From: Aalborgiella sp043769295
GTDB lineage: Bacteria; Pseudomonadota; Gammaproteobacteria; Burkholderiales; Burkholderiaceae_C
DNA length: 7,539 bases
Assembly: GCA_043769295.1 (NCBI GenBank)
Contig: JAYVJL010000167.1
Coordinates: 1 to 7,539 of the forward strand
Reading direction: 5' to 3'
Shown here one piece after another: positions 1 through 5,948 of the stretch. The first letter of the stretch is position 1; each line of letters opens with the position of its first letter. The notes under the pieces are model-generated. The model searched no databases and had not been told where the DNA came from. It saw nothing but the letters and a program-made list of their open reading frames with translations. Both the position numbers and the translations under genes were made by a program.

Positions 1-1
1 C

Positions 2-340
2 GAGTTTAAAACCTTGTTACTGCGGATTTATGCAGGTGCGTTGGCTCAAATCAATGACCAAACGATCACCATCAAACCCCTGCGTGCCAGCCCGGAAGAC
101 ACGGAAGTGGTTGTGCGTACAGAAGTTCGCGGTAAAGGTGAGCCGATACAACTCGATTACCGTCTTGAGAAAACACCTGGTCAAGGTTCAGGCTGGAGGA
201 TCTACAACCTGAACGTGATGGGCGTTTGGTTGATGGAGACGTACCGCAGCCAGTTTTCGCAAGAAATCAATGCCAAAGGTGTTGATGGTTTGATTGCAAC
301 CTTGAAGTCGCGTAATCAAAGTCTTGCCAAAAAATCCTGA
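2..340 (+). CDS. mlaC: MlaC, periplasmic phospholipid-binding protein (C-terminal part, 5' end outside window)
   Basis: The reading frame is open from base 2 and ends with TGA at 338-340, giving the last 112 residues; the start lies upstream of the window. Family members are roughly 200-215 residues, so about half is missing. MlaC (Ttg2D/Tol_Tol_Ttg2 family) is a soluble periplasmic shuttle that carries phospholipids between the outer-membrane MlaA complex and the inner-membrane MlaFEDB ABC transporter, keeping the outer membrane asymmetric. Visible support is the early 'LLRIYAGAL' stretch and the late 'WRIYNLNVMGVWLMETYRSQF' region, which matches the family pattern W-x-I-Y-[DN]-L...G-V-x-L...Y-R-S-Q-F, followed by a 'GVDGLIATL' C-terminal helix. 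mlaB follows after 23 bases, the usual Mla operon order. An internal ATG at 227 is not a start; the frame simply continues from upstream. Confidence 0.9.
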   Translation, partial: EFKTLLLRIYAGALAQINDQTITIKPLRASPEDTEVVVRTEVRGKGEPIQLDYRLEKTPGQGSGWRIYNLNVMGVWLMETYRSQFSQEINAKGVDGLIATLKSRNQSLAKKS

Positions 341-363
341 GTCTGCCTGTTGAATACTGTCAT

Positions 364-633
364 ATGTTCGTTCTACCTATTGAAATCACGCACAGCCAGG
401 CGCGGGACTGCGCTTTGGCTGTGTGCCAAGACATGATGGCTGCGCCCGATTCTCAGGTGGTGCTGGACGCCTCACAACTGGTCAAGTTTGATTCTTCTGC
501 GCTTGCCACCATGCTTCAATGCAGACGCGAAGCCTTGGCTTTGGGTAAAAATTTTGCCGTACATGGTTTGACGCCGCACTTGGCCAAGTTGGCTGCTTTG
601 TATGGTGTTGAGGGTTTATTGAACGCTGCATAA
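364..633 (+). CDS. mlaB: MlaB, STAS-domain subunit of the Mla phospholipid transporter
   Basis: This is an 89-residue cytoplasmic protein made of a single STAS domain. The diagnostic segment is the strand-turn-helix 'VVLDASQLVKFDSSALATML' (about residues 32-51), in which D43-S44-S45 sits where E. coli MlaB has its conserved Asp-Thr. In E. coli, MlaB binds the ATPase MlaF and is needed for assembly and activity of MlaFEDB. The domain then runs into 'LALGKNFAVHGLTPHLAKLAALYGVEGLL', the usual final strand and helix. The gene follows mlaC after 23 bases and ends in TAA. No clear Shine-Dalgarno precedes the ATG, so translation may depend on ribosomes leaving mlaC. STAS domains are widespread (anti-sigma antagonists), so the Mla assignment rests on position as well as sequence. 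Confidence 0.87.
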   Translation: MFVLPIEITHSQARDCALAVCQDMMAAPDSQVVLDASQLVKFDSSALATMLQCRREALALGKNFAVHGLTPHLAKLAALYGVEGLLNAA

Positions 634-706
634 CGCACCGTGGTGTTTGTTTTCTGGTTTTCTGAATGGTTGGATTGCGATGTTTCGTGGCCTGTTTGAT
701 TGTGCA

Positions 707-736
707 ATGACGTCAACTTCAGCGAGCCGTTAGAAT
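707..736 (+). promoter_or_regulatory. candidate sigma-70 promoter ahead of the ABC ATPase gene
   Basis: A -10-like TAGAAT at 731-736 (5 of 6 to consensus) lies 18 bases after a weak -35-like ATGACG at 707-712 (4 of 6). It sits at the end of the 104-base gap between mlaB and the ATPase gene, the largest gap in the first half of the window. Expected transcription would begin near 743, between the two candidate start codons of the next gene (738 and 747). If the promoter is real, the mRNA would have almost no leader and the second ATG would be used. A single-gap motif match is weak evidence. Confidence 0.3.
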
Positions 737-737
737 C

Positions 738-1733
738 ATGCACTCTATGTCAGCTATCTCATTCCAATCCGTTTCTAAAATTTATCCTGCCAAGAAAGGC
801 TCTACGGCGCAGGATTTGCGCGCGCTGAACAATGTCCAGTTTGACATTGAACAAGGCGAATTTTTCGGTTTGCTGGGTCCCAATGGCGCGGGAAAAACCA
901 CCTTGATCAGTATTTTGGCCGGTTTGACACGTGCCACATCGGGTCGTATCACGGTCTTGGGCAGCGACGTGCATGCCGATTTTGCCACTGCACGGCGCAA
1001 ACTGGGCGTGGTGCCACAAGAGCTGGTATTCGACCCCTTTTTCAATGTGCGCGAAGCTTTGCGCTTTCAATCGGGCTACTTCGGCATCAAAAACAACGAT
1101 GCCTGGATTGACGAGTTGTTGCACAGTCTGGGCTTGGCTGACAAAGCCCATGCCAACATGCGCCAACTCTCCGGTGGCATGAAACGACGCATGTTGGTGG
1201 CCCAGGCCCTGGTGCACAAACCCCCTGTGATCGTGCTCGATGAACCTACGGCCGGTGTGGACGTGGAACTGCGTCAAACCCTCTGGCAATTTGTTGCCAA
1301 GCTCAACAAACAAGGCAGTACCGTGCTGCTCACCACCCATTATCTGGAGGAGGCAGAGGCTTTGTGCAGTCGTATTGCGATGCTTAAAACCGGCAATGTC
1401 GTGGCCTTGGCCAGTACGTCGGAGTTGCTGAAAGCGGCTTCTTCAAATGTATTACGCTTCAAAATTGATAGCGAACTACCCAGACATCTTGCCGACAAAG
1501 CCCGGATTACAGGCCGTATTGTGCAGTTCCCGGCCCATGATGCGCTGGAGATCGAAAAATACCTCAGTGCTGTGCGCGAGGCGGGTTTGGTCGCTGAAGA
1601 TGTTGAAATCCGCAAAGCGGACCTGGAAGACGTGTTTCTTGACGTGATGACCAGCGGCCATAGCTCAGGGGTTCAGTCTGCAGACGCAAATGCAGGCGTA
1701 AATGTGGGAGTAAATGTGGGAGTAAAGGCATGA
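738..1733 (+). CDS. ABC-2 type exporter, ATP-binding subunit (YadG-like)
   Basis: This 331-residue cytoplasmic ATPase drives the permease encoded next. All ABC motifs are present in order: Walker A GPNGAGKTT (47-55), Q-loop Q94 in 'VVPQE', signature LSGGM (144-148), Walker B 'VIVLDEP' (164-170) with catalytic E169, D-loop 'GVD' (173-175) and the switch His H201 in 'TTHYLEEAE'. The spacing and 'SGGMKRR...LDEPTAGVDVELR' wording resemble E. coli YadG from memory; the substrate of that family is not established. A C-terminal domain (about 210-305) is followed by a low-complexity tail ending ANAGVNVGVNVGVKA, encoded by a 12-base tandem repeat, which makes the protein longer than YadG (about 308). 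Neither ATG at 738 nor ATG at 747 (Met4) has a good Shine-Dalgarno; starting at 'MSAISF' (747) is equally plausible. The stop overlaps the permease start (ATGA). Confidence 0.9.
   Translation: MHSMSAISFQSVSKIYPAKKGSTAQDLRALNNVQFDIEQGEFFGLLGPNGAGKTTLISILAGLTRATSGRITVLGSDVHADFATARRKLGVVPQELVFDPFFNVREALRFQSGYFGIKNNDAWIDELLHSLGLADKAHANMRQLSGGMKRRMLVAQALVHKPPVIVLDEPTAGVDVELRQTLWQFVAKLNKQGSTVLLTTHYLEEAEALCSRIAMLKTGNVVALASTSELLKAASSNVLRFKIDSELPRHLADKARITGRIVQFPAHDALEIEKYLSAVREAGLVAEDVEIRKADLEDVFLDVMTSGHSSGVQSADANAGVNVGVNVGVKA
1686..1729 (+). repeat. 12-base in-frame tandem repeat at the ATPase C-terminus
   Basis: Two identical 12-base units, GTAAATGTGGGA, occupy 1698-1709 and 1710-1721. They are followed by a partial copy, GTAAA (1722-1726), and preceded by a degenerate copy, GCAAATGCAGGC (1686-1697, 8 of 12 matches). 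In the ATPase frame they encode ANAG-VNVG-VNVG-V(K). The GGGAG at 1718-1722, contributed by the last full unit, is the ribosome binding site of the permease start at 1730. Such an array could change length in multiples of four residues without altering that site. Confidence 0.85.
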
Positions 1734-2485
1734 CTGGTTGGCAAGCTCTGTTTTATAAAGAAGTCCTGCGGTTTTGGAAGGTGGGCTTTCAAACCGTGGC
1801 GGCACCCGTGCTGACGGCGGTGTTGTACCTGGTGATTTTTGGCCATGTGCTGGAAGACCGTGTCAAAGTCTATGACAGCATCAGCTACACCGCGTTTTTG
1901 ATTCCTGGTCTGGTGATGATGAGCATTTTGCAAAATGCCTTTGCCAACAGCTCCTCGTCGTTGATTCAAAGCAAGATCATGGGCAATCTGGTGTTTTTGT
2001 TGCTGACACCCCTGTCGCACTGGAGCTGGTTTTTTGCCTACGTGGGTTCAGCGGTGATCCGTGGTTTGGCGGTGGGTACCGGTGTATTTTTGGCGACCGT
2101 GTGGTTTACCAAAATGAGCTTTGTTGCACCCTTGTGGATCGTGCTGTTTGCTCTGCTTGGCGCGGCTATTCTGGGCGCGCTGGGCTTGATAGCGGGCTTG
2201 TGGGCTGAAAAATTCGACCAAATGGCCGCTTTCCAGAGCTTCGCCATCATGCCGATGACTTTTTTAAGCGGCGTTTTTTATTCCATCCATTCCCTGCCTT
2301 CATTCTGGCAAAGCGTGAGTCATTTGAACCCGTTTTTTTACATGATTGACGGTTTCAGGTACGGTTTCTTTGGCGTCAGCGATGTGTCTCCTTGGTTAAG
2401 TCTTGGTATTGTCGGTGCCGCTTTTGTTGTGGTGAGCGCGGTTTGCGTTTACCTGCTGCGCATTGGTTACAAAATCAGAAGTTGA
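1730..2485 (+). CDS. ABC-2 type exporter, membrane permease subunit (YadH-like)
   Basis: This 251-residue inner-membrane protein has about six hydrophobic segments (near residues 22-40, 54-76, 101-125, 134-156, 166-186 and 222-244), the normal layout and size for an ABC2_membrane permease. Family wording includes 'FLIPGLVMMSILQNAFAN' (56-73) and 'SGVFYSIHSLPSFWQ' (180-194), followed by 'SHLNPFFYMIDGFRYGFFG' (197-215), very close to E. coli YadH as I remember it. The pair probably exports a lipid, glycan or small hydrophobic compound, but the cargo cannot be read from the sequence. The ATG overlaps the ATPase TGA, and a GGGAG sits 7 bases upstream, so the two subunits are translationally coupled. 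The frame ends in tandem stops TGA-TAA (2483-2488). Lying between mlaB and ibaG-murA, it may serve envelope maintenance; that is inference from location only. Confidence 0.9.
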   Translation: MTGWQALFYKEVLRFWKVGFQTVAAPVLTAVLYLVIFGHVLEDRVKVYDSISYTAFLIPGLVMMSILQNAFANSSSSLIQSKIMGNLVFLLLTPLSHWSWFFAYVGSAVIRGLAVGTGVFLATVWFTKMSFVAPLWIVLFALLGAAILGALGLIAGLWAEKFDQMAAFQSFAIMPMTFLSGVFYSIHSLPSFWQSVSHLNPFFYMIDGFRYGFFGVSDVSPWLSLGIVGAAFVVVSAVCVYLLRIGYKIRS

Positions 2486-2506
2486 TAAAAGTTGATAGAA
2501 GTTGAG
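2477..2506 (+). repeat. 10-base tandem repeat, three copies, across the permease stop
   Basis: Three adjacent decamers, AGAAGTTGAT (2477-2486), AAAAGTTGAT (2487-2496) and AGAAGTTGAG (2497-2506), differ at single positions. The first covers the permease stop codon. The array fills most of the 36-base gap before ibaG and ends just before its ribosome binding site. The 10-base unit is not a multiple of three, which fits a mainly untranslated spacer. Confidence 0.85.
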
Positions 2507-2511
2507 TATTT

Positions 2512-2524
2512 AGGACATCCCATG
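2512..2524 (+). promoter_or_regulatory. ribosome binding site that fixes the ibaG start
   Basis: AGGA at 2512-2515 is 6 bases upstream of the ATG at 2522-2524. A longer frame is open from TTG at 2492, but that TTG lies inside the decamer array and lacks a comparable site, and the BolA-like protein begins at 'MTADELKAII'. The ATG is therefore preferred. Confidence 0.7.
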
Positions 2525-2761
2525 ACAGCAGACGAATTAAAAGCCATCATCGCCACGCAACTGAATTGCGAACACATCGAGCTTGAGGGCGATGGCAGGC
2601 ATTGGTATGCCACGATTGTGTCGGCAGAGTTTGTGGGCAAGCGCCTGATCCAGCGGCATCAAAAGGTGTATGCGACTTTGGGCGCCAAAATGCACACCGA
2701 TGAAGTGCATGCACTGTCGATGAAAACCTTCACGCCAGAAGAATGGCAAGTGCAACAATAA
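2522..2761 (+). CDS. ibaG: BolA-family protein IbaG
   Basis: This 79-residue cytoplasmic protein spans a whole BolA domain: an N-terminal helix 'MTADELKAIIATQL', the strand region 'HIELEGDGRHWYATIVSAEF' (18-37), a helix containing 'RLIQRHQKVYATLG' (41-54), and the family-defining end 'DEVHALSMKTFTPEEW' (60-75). H63 in 'VHALS' corresponds to the invariant BolA His that helps bind a [2Fe-2S] cluster with monothiol glutaredoxins. BolA/IbaG proteins are linked to iron-sulfur handling and acid or envelope stress. The position directly upstream of murA and downstream of mla genes is the same as ibaG (yrbA) in E. coli, which separates it from bolA itself. A longer frame from TTG 2492 is rejected because AGGA precedes the ATG. 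The stop TAA is followed by a second in-frame TAA at 2774-2776. Confidence 0.9.
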   Translation: MTADELKAIIATQLNCEHIELEGDGRHWYATIVSAEFVGKRLIQRHQKVYATLGAKMHTDEVHALSMKTFTPEEWQVQQ

Positions 2762-2776
2762 GCAATACAGCAATAA
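2753..2776 (+). repeat. short imperfect duplication around the ibaG stop
   Basis: CAACAATAA at 2753-2761, ending in the ibaG stop, recurs as CAGCAATAA at 2768-2776 (8 of 9 matches), with another CAATA at 2763-2767 between them. The offset is 15 bases, so the second copy supplies an in-frame backup stop. It is short enough to arise by chance, and is noted because other junctions here show the same thing. Confidence 0.5.
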
Positions 2777-2808
2777 ATCTGTAGTCAAGATAAACAGGAA
2801 CGAGTTAA

Positions 2809-4077
2809 GTGGATAAATTACGAATTACGGGCGGCGTTGAGTTGCATGGCGAAGTGGTCATTTCAGGTGCCAAAAATGCGGCCTTACCCGAGTTATGTGC
2901 GGCCTTGTTGACAGCCGAACCCGTCACGCTGCTCAATGTGCCTGGCCTGCAGGATGTGTCAACCATGCTCAAACTGATCCGTAACATGGGCGTGACGGCA
3001 GAGCGATTGCCTGATGGATCGGTTCGGATCGATGCAGGAGCGTTGTCATTGACCGAAGCTCCCTACGACCTGGTCAAAACCATGCGCGCGTCTGTACTGG
3101 CTTTAGGGCCATTGCTAGCCCGTTTCGGTCACGCCAAGGTGTCGTTGCCAGGCGGCTGCGCGATTGGCTCACGCCCGGTTGACCAGCACATCAAAGGCCT
3201 GCACGCCATGGGTGCGCACATCGTGGTTGAGCACGGCTATATCGTGGCGACCTTGCCTGATGGTTGGACCAAACTCAAAGGCGCGCACATCACCACTGAC
3301 ATGGTGACGGTGACGGGTACTGAAAACTTCATGATGGCCGCTGCTTTGGCGGAAGGCGAAACCATTTTGGAAAATGCCGCGCAAGAACCCGAAATCATCG
3401 ATCTGGCGGAAATGTTGATCAGCATGGGTGCCAAGATTGAAGGCCACGGCACCCGCAGGATTCGCATCCAGGGCGTTGAAAAACTGTATGGCTGCACCCA
3501 CCAGGTGGTGGCTGACCGTATCGAAGCGGGGACGTTTTTGTGTGCCGTTGCTGCGACCGGTGGCGATGTTGTTCTCAAAAACGGTCGTGCGGAGCATCTG
3601 GATGCCGTGATCGACAAGTTGCATGAGGCCGGTGTCAAGGTCGAAGCGGTGGCGGGCGGTATCCACGTCAGCGCCAAAGGCCGGCTCAAAGCGCAGGGCT
3701 TTCGCACCACGGAATACCCCGGTTTTCCGACCGATATGCAAGCCCAGTTCATGGCGCTCAACGCCATTTCTGAAGGCCCGTCCAAAGTGACCGAGACGAT
3801 CTTCGAAAACCGTTTTATGCACGTCAACGAGCTGGTCCGCCTGGGTGCGAATATTCAAATTGATGGCAAAGCGGCCTTTGTTGAAGGTGTAACGCAACTG
3901 TCTGGCGCAACGGTGCAAGCCACCGATCTGCGCGCTTCCGCCTGCCTGGTGATTGCTGGTTTGGTGGCAGATGGAGAAACAACGGTCGAGCGTATCTACC
4001 ACCTGGACCGGGGCTACGACCAGATGGAAACCAAACTGCGTGGCATTGGCGCAAAGATTGAGCGCGTGAAAGCTTAA
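2809..4077 (+). CDS. murA: UDP-N-acetylglucosamine 1-carboxyvinyltransferase (MurA)
   Basis: This 422-residue cytoplasmic enzyme transfers enolpyruvate from PEP to UDP-GlcNAc, the first committed step of peptidoglycan synthesis. Its length is typical (about 419-425). Key residues are intact: K22-N23 in 'SGAKNAALP', R93 in 'KTMRAS', the catalytic and fosfomycin-reactive Cys C117 in 'PGGCAIGSRPVDQHI', D309 in 'EYPGFPTDMQAQ' (general base, D305 in E. coli), and R401 in 'YHLDRGYD'. Both halves of the inside-out alpha/beta barrel (EPSP synthase fold) are present, so the gene looks functional and, with Cys rather than Asp at 117, fosfomycin-sensitive in principle. The start is GTG, with AGGA at 2796-2799 nine bases upstream; no better start is seen and the N-terminus 'MDKLRITGG' is canonical. 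It follows ibaG after 47 bases, an order also found in E. coli. Confidence 0.97.
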   Translation: MDKLRITGGVELHGEVVISGAKNAALPELCAALLTAEPVTLLNVPGLQDVSTMLKLIRNMGVTAERLPDGSVRIDAGALSLTEAPYDLVKTMRASVLALGPLLARFGHAKVSLPGGCAIGSRPVDQHIKGLHAMGAHIVVEHGYIVATLPDGWTKLKGAHITTDMVTVTGTENFMMAAALAEGETILENAAQEPEIIDLAEMLISMGAKIEGHGTRRIRIQGVEKLYGCTHQVVADRIEAGTFLCAVAATGGDVVLKNGRAEHLDAVIDKLHEAGVKVEAVAGGIHVSAKGRLKAQGFRTTEYPGFPTDMQAQFMALNAISEGPSKVTETIFENRFMHVNELVRLGANIQIDGKAAFVEGVTQLSGATVQATDLRASACLVIAGLVADGETTVERIYHLDRGYDQMETKLRGIGAKIERVKA

Positions 4078-4110
4078 TCAGCGTCGCCAGCACATGGATC
4101 GGGTCTGCAC

Positions 4111-5853
4111 GTGCCGCTCTTGAACGAATCTCAAGGTCCACGCGGTTACTTGCGTAAAAGACGCCTTCTGCTCGCACCCTGGCAGGTGGTTTTACTGTTA
4201 AGCAGCTACATGGGTATTGTGCTCAACAGTGCTGTGTTCATGCGACGGTTTGCTGAGATGGGTGCTGTATCAACCGGCTCAACAGCATCTTCGGCAACGC
4301 CCTTGTTGATGTTGTTTGCCGAGCTGGCGCTGGTGTTCAGCTTCACGGCATTGTTGCTCAGCCTGGCTGATTTGTCGGGCAAATGGCTGGCACGCCTGCT
4401 GATGGTGCTGCTGCTCACCATCTCGGTTCTGGCCAGTTATTACATGACCTTTTTCAATGTGGTCATTGGCTACGGCGTCGTGCAGGCGGTGCTAACCACG
4501 GACGTGGATTTATCCAGAGAAGCCGTTGGCGTGGGTCTTCTTCTGTGGTTTGTCGCCTTGGCGGTGATGCCCATGCTGCTGTGGTGGCGCTATGTGGGGG
4601 TGCGGCGCAGTGCCATCACGGGTTGGGCCGTCCCATTCAAACAATTTGCGGCGCGGCTCGGTCTGGTTGCATTATTCGCCGCGACTTTTGCTGTCATTGC
4701 CCAGCGTGTTAATTCTGATCCGGCAGTACAGTCTGCCGTCGGTCAAGACATTGGCCAAGCCAGTTTGGCGGCGCACACCTATGTGCCCAGCAACTGGGTG
4801 GCCGGCTTGGGCATGTCGGCGTCCAGCGCCTGGGATGGCTGGGTGTCCAAAGATGAAAAACTGGACCCCGCGGAGCGGTTTCAATACAGCCAAAGCGATG
4901 CAGTGGACGATGTGACGCTCGTGGTCGTGATTGGCGAATCAGCACGATCAAGCAATTTCGGCTTGCTGGGCTACGAACGCCCGACAACGCCTTTTCTCGC
5001 CGCTGAAAAAAACCTCGTCGCCTTTAAAGGTATGTCCTGCAATACCTCCACCAAACTGTCGCTGCAATGCATGTTTGTGCGGCCACAAGGCGTGGTGGAC
5101 AGGGGCTTGCAAGCGCCTCAAGTGCTGGAAGACACTGTGTTCTCTGTGCTTAAAAAACTGGGCTACAGCACCGAGTTGTTTGCCATGCAGTCCGAGGTTT
5201 GGTTTTACAACAGCCTTAAAACGGACTTTTACAAAATCCGTGAAGTCATCGCCGCCGACACCGCCAATCGTGGCAAGCCCGTGGTCGATACCCTTTTGGC
5301 GACAGAATTGAGCGCTTCCATGGCCAAACACCCCACAGGCCGCCATGCCATCGTCTTGCACACCAAAGGCTCGCATTTCTCGTACGCCAGCCGCTATCCG
5401 CGTGAATTTGCCAGATACCAGCCTGAATGCGATGGTGTGGACGGCGCGTGCAGCAAAGCGCAACTGATCAACGCCTATGACAACAGCATTTTGTACACCG
5501 ACGCTTTTTTGCACGACGTGATGACGCGCCTGGCCGATAAAAAAGCTGTCCTCATCTACACCTCAGACCACGGCGAGTCGATTGATGAAAACCGGCACTT
5601 CCATGCCACCCCCAAACCGCTTGCACCGCCTGAGCAACTGGATGTGCCCTTGCTGTTTTGGGCGTCCGAACCGTATTTGAATGCCAGTCCGGCCAACAAA
5701 AAAGCGTTTGAACAGCTGCAGTTAGCTGCAAAATCTTCTAAAACGGCTAAAACTGAGGTTGGACACGCCAATTTATTCGATTCCATGCTCGGCTGCTTGG
5801 GTATCACTTCAAATAACGGCGGAATCAACCCGAAATTCAACCTTTGCCATTGA
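4111..5853 (+). CDS. eptB: phosphoethanolamine transferase, EptB-type (LPS Kdo modification)
   Basis: This 580-residue inner-membrane enzyme has a periplasmic sulfatase-fold domain. About five hydrophobic segments lie at roughly 24-46, 63-85, 95-115, 142-160 and 180-198. Catalytic features are E276 in 'VIGESAR', the nucleophile T314 in 'CNTSTKLSLQC', H422 in 'LHTKGSHF', D486-H487 in 'SDHGES' and H498 in 'HFHATP'. Six cysteines pair as expected: C310/C320, C440/C447 and C562/C579. The wording 'ASYYMTFFNVVIGYG', 'VLTTDVDLS', 'TKLSLQCMFVR' and 'LGITSNNGGIN' matches E. coli EptB, which adds phosphoethanolamine to the outer Kdo, much better than EptA or MCR. Where I recall HGTP in EptB, this protein has HATP. 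The start is GTG with only a weak GGG upstream; residues 24-47 align with the EptB N-terminus, so it is plausible. It lies 33 bases after murA. A Lys/Ser-rich stretch at 541-548 is low complexity. Confidence 0.88.
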   Translation: MPLLNESQGPRGYLRKRRLLLAPWQVVLLLSSYMGIVLNSAVFMRRFAEMGAVSTGSTASSATPLLMLFAELALVFSFTALLLSLADLSGKWLARLLMVLLLTISVLASYYMTFFNVVIGYGVVQAVLTTDVDLSREAVGVGLLLWFVALAVMPMLLWWRYVGVRRSAITGWAVPFKQFAARLGLVALFAATFAVIAQRVNSDPAVQSAVGQDIGQASLAAHTYVPSNWVAGLGMSASSAWDGWVSKDEKLDPAERFQYSQSDAVDDVTLVVVIGESARSSNFGLLGYERPTTPFLAAEKNLVAFKGMSCNTSTKLSLQCMFVRPQGVVDRGLQAPQVLEDTVFSVLKKLGYSTELFAMQSEVWFYNSLKTDFYKIREVIAADTANRGKPVVDTLLATELSASMAKHPTGRHAIVLHTKGSHFSYASRYPREFARYQPECDGVDGACSKAQLINAYDNSILYTDAFLHDVMTRLADKKAVLIYTSDHGESIDENRHFHATPKPLAPPEQLDVPLLFWASEPYLNASPANKKAFEQLQLAAKSSKTAKTEVGHANLFDSMLGCLGITSNNGGINPKFNLCH

Positions 5854-5916
5854 AATAGTCATTCAACTGGCAAAATGGCGCATCAAGCTGTCGCGTTACA
5901 GCGCTATTGACTATTT
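5853..5916 (+). other. spaced inverted repeat and inner hairpin in the eptB-hisG gap
   Basis: The 106-base gap before hisG holds a perfect 9-base inverted repeat: AAATAGTCA at 5853-5861 and TGACTATTT at 5908-5916, with 46 bases between the arms. Inside it is a small hairpin, GCTGT (5887-5891) and ACAGC (5898-5902), with a 6-base loop. The right arm overlaps a -35-like TTGACT (5907-5912), but no good -10 follows. No T-run follows the stem, so it does not look like an intrinsic terminator, and no run of His codons is present, so it is not a classical his attenuator. It could be an mRNA structure, an operator or chance. Confidence 0.4.
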
Positions 5917-5948
5917 GGAGCACCGATTTGATTACCCTAGCCCTATCT

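Noticed and set aside
632..656. CACCGTGGTG followed by T-rich bases after mlaB as an intrinsic terminator
   Set aside because: The palindrome leaves a two-base loop and only a 3-4 base-pair stem when folded realistically, and the T tract is interrupted.
708..715. Perfect 8-base palindrome TGACGTCA before the exporter genes
   Set aside because: One 8-base palindrome in 7.5 kb is not surprising and it matches no bacterial operator I can name with confidence.
516..743. Minus-strand frame spanning the mlaB end and the following gap
   Set aside because: Its composition is Asn/Ser/His-rich with no domain and no ribosome binding site of note, and it overlaps mlaB. It appears open only because the gap is G/T-rich.
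759..1340. Minus-strand open frame of 193 codons opposite the ABC ATPase, and a similar one at 4948-5514 opposite eptB
   Set aside because: Both are antisense to clear genes and show no family features; they are explained by codon bias.
3169..4002. Long open frame of 277 codons on the minus strand opposite murA
   Set aside because: It lies wholly within a well-supported murA, has no recognisable motif and a His/Phe/Arg-rich composition typical of antisense frames of codon-biased genes.
4094..4123. Small frame ATG 4094 to TGA 4121-4123 (nine codons) overlapping the eptB start
   Set aside because: It has no Shine-Dalgarno and no conserved feature. It could be a leader peptide but nothing in the sequence supports translation.
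5714..5730. AGCTGCA direct repeat near the end of eptB
   Set aside because: A 7-base repeat encoding Leu-Gln/Leu-Ala in a low-complexity linker; too short to interpret.
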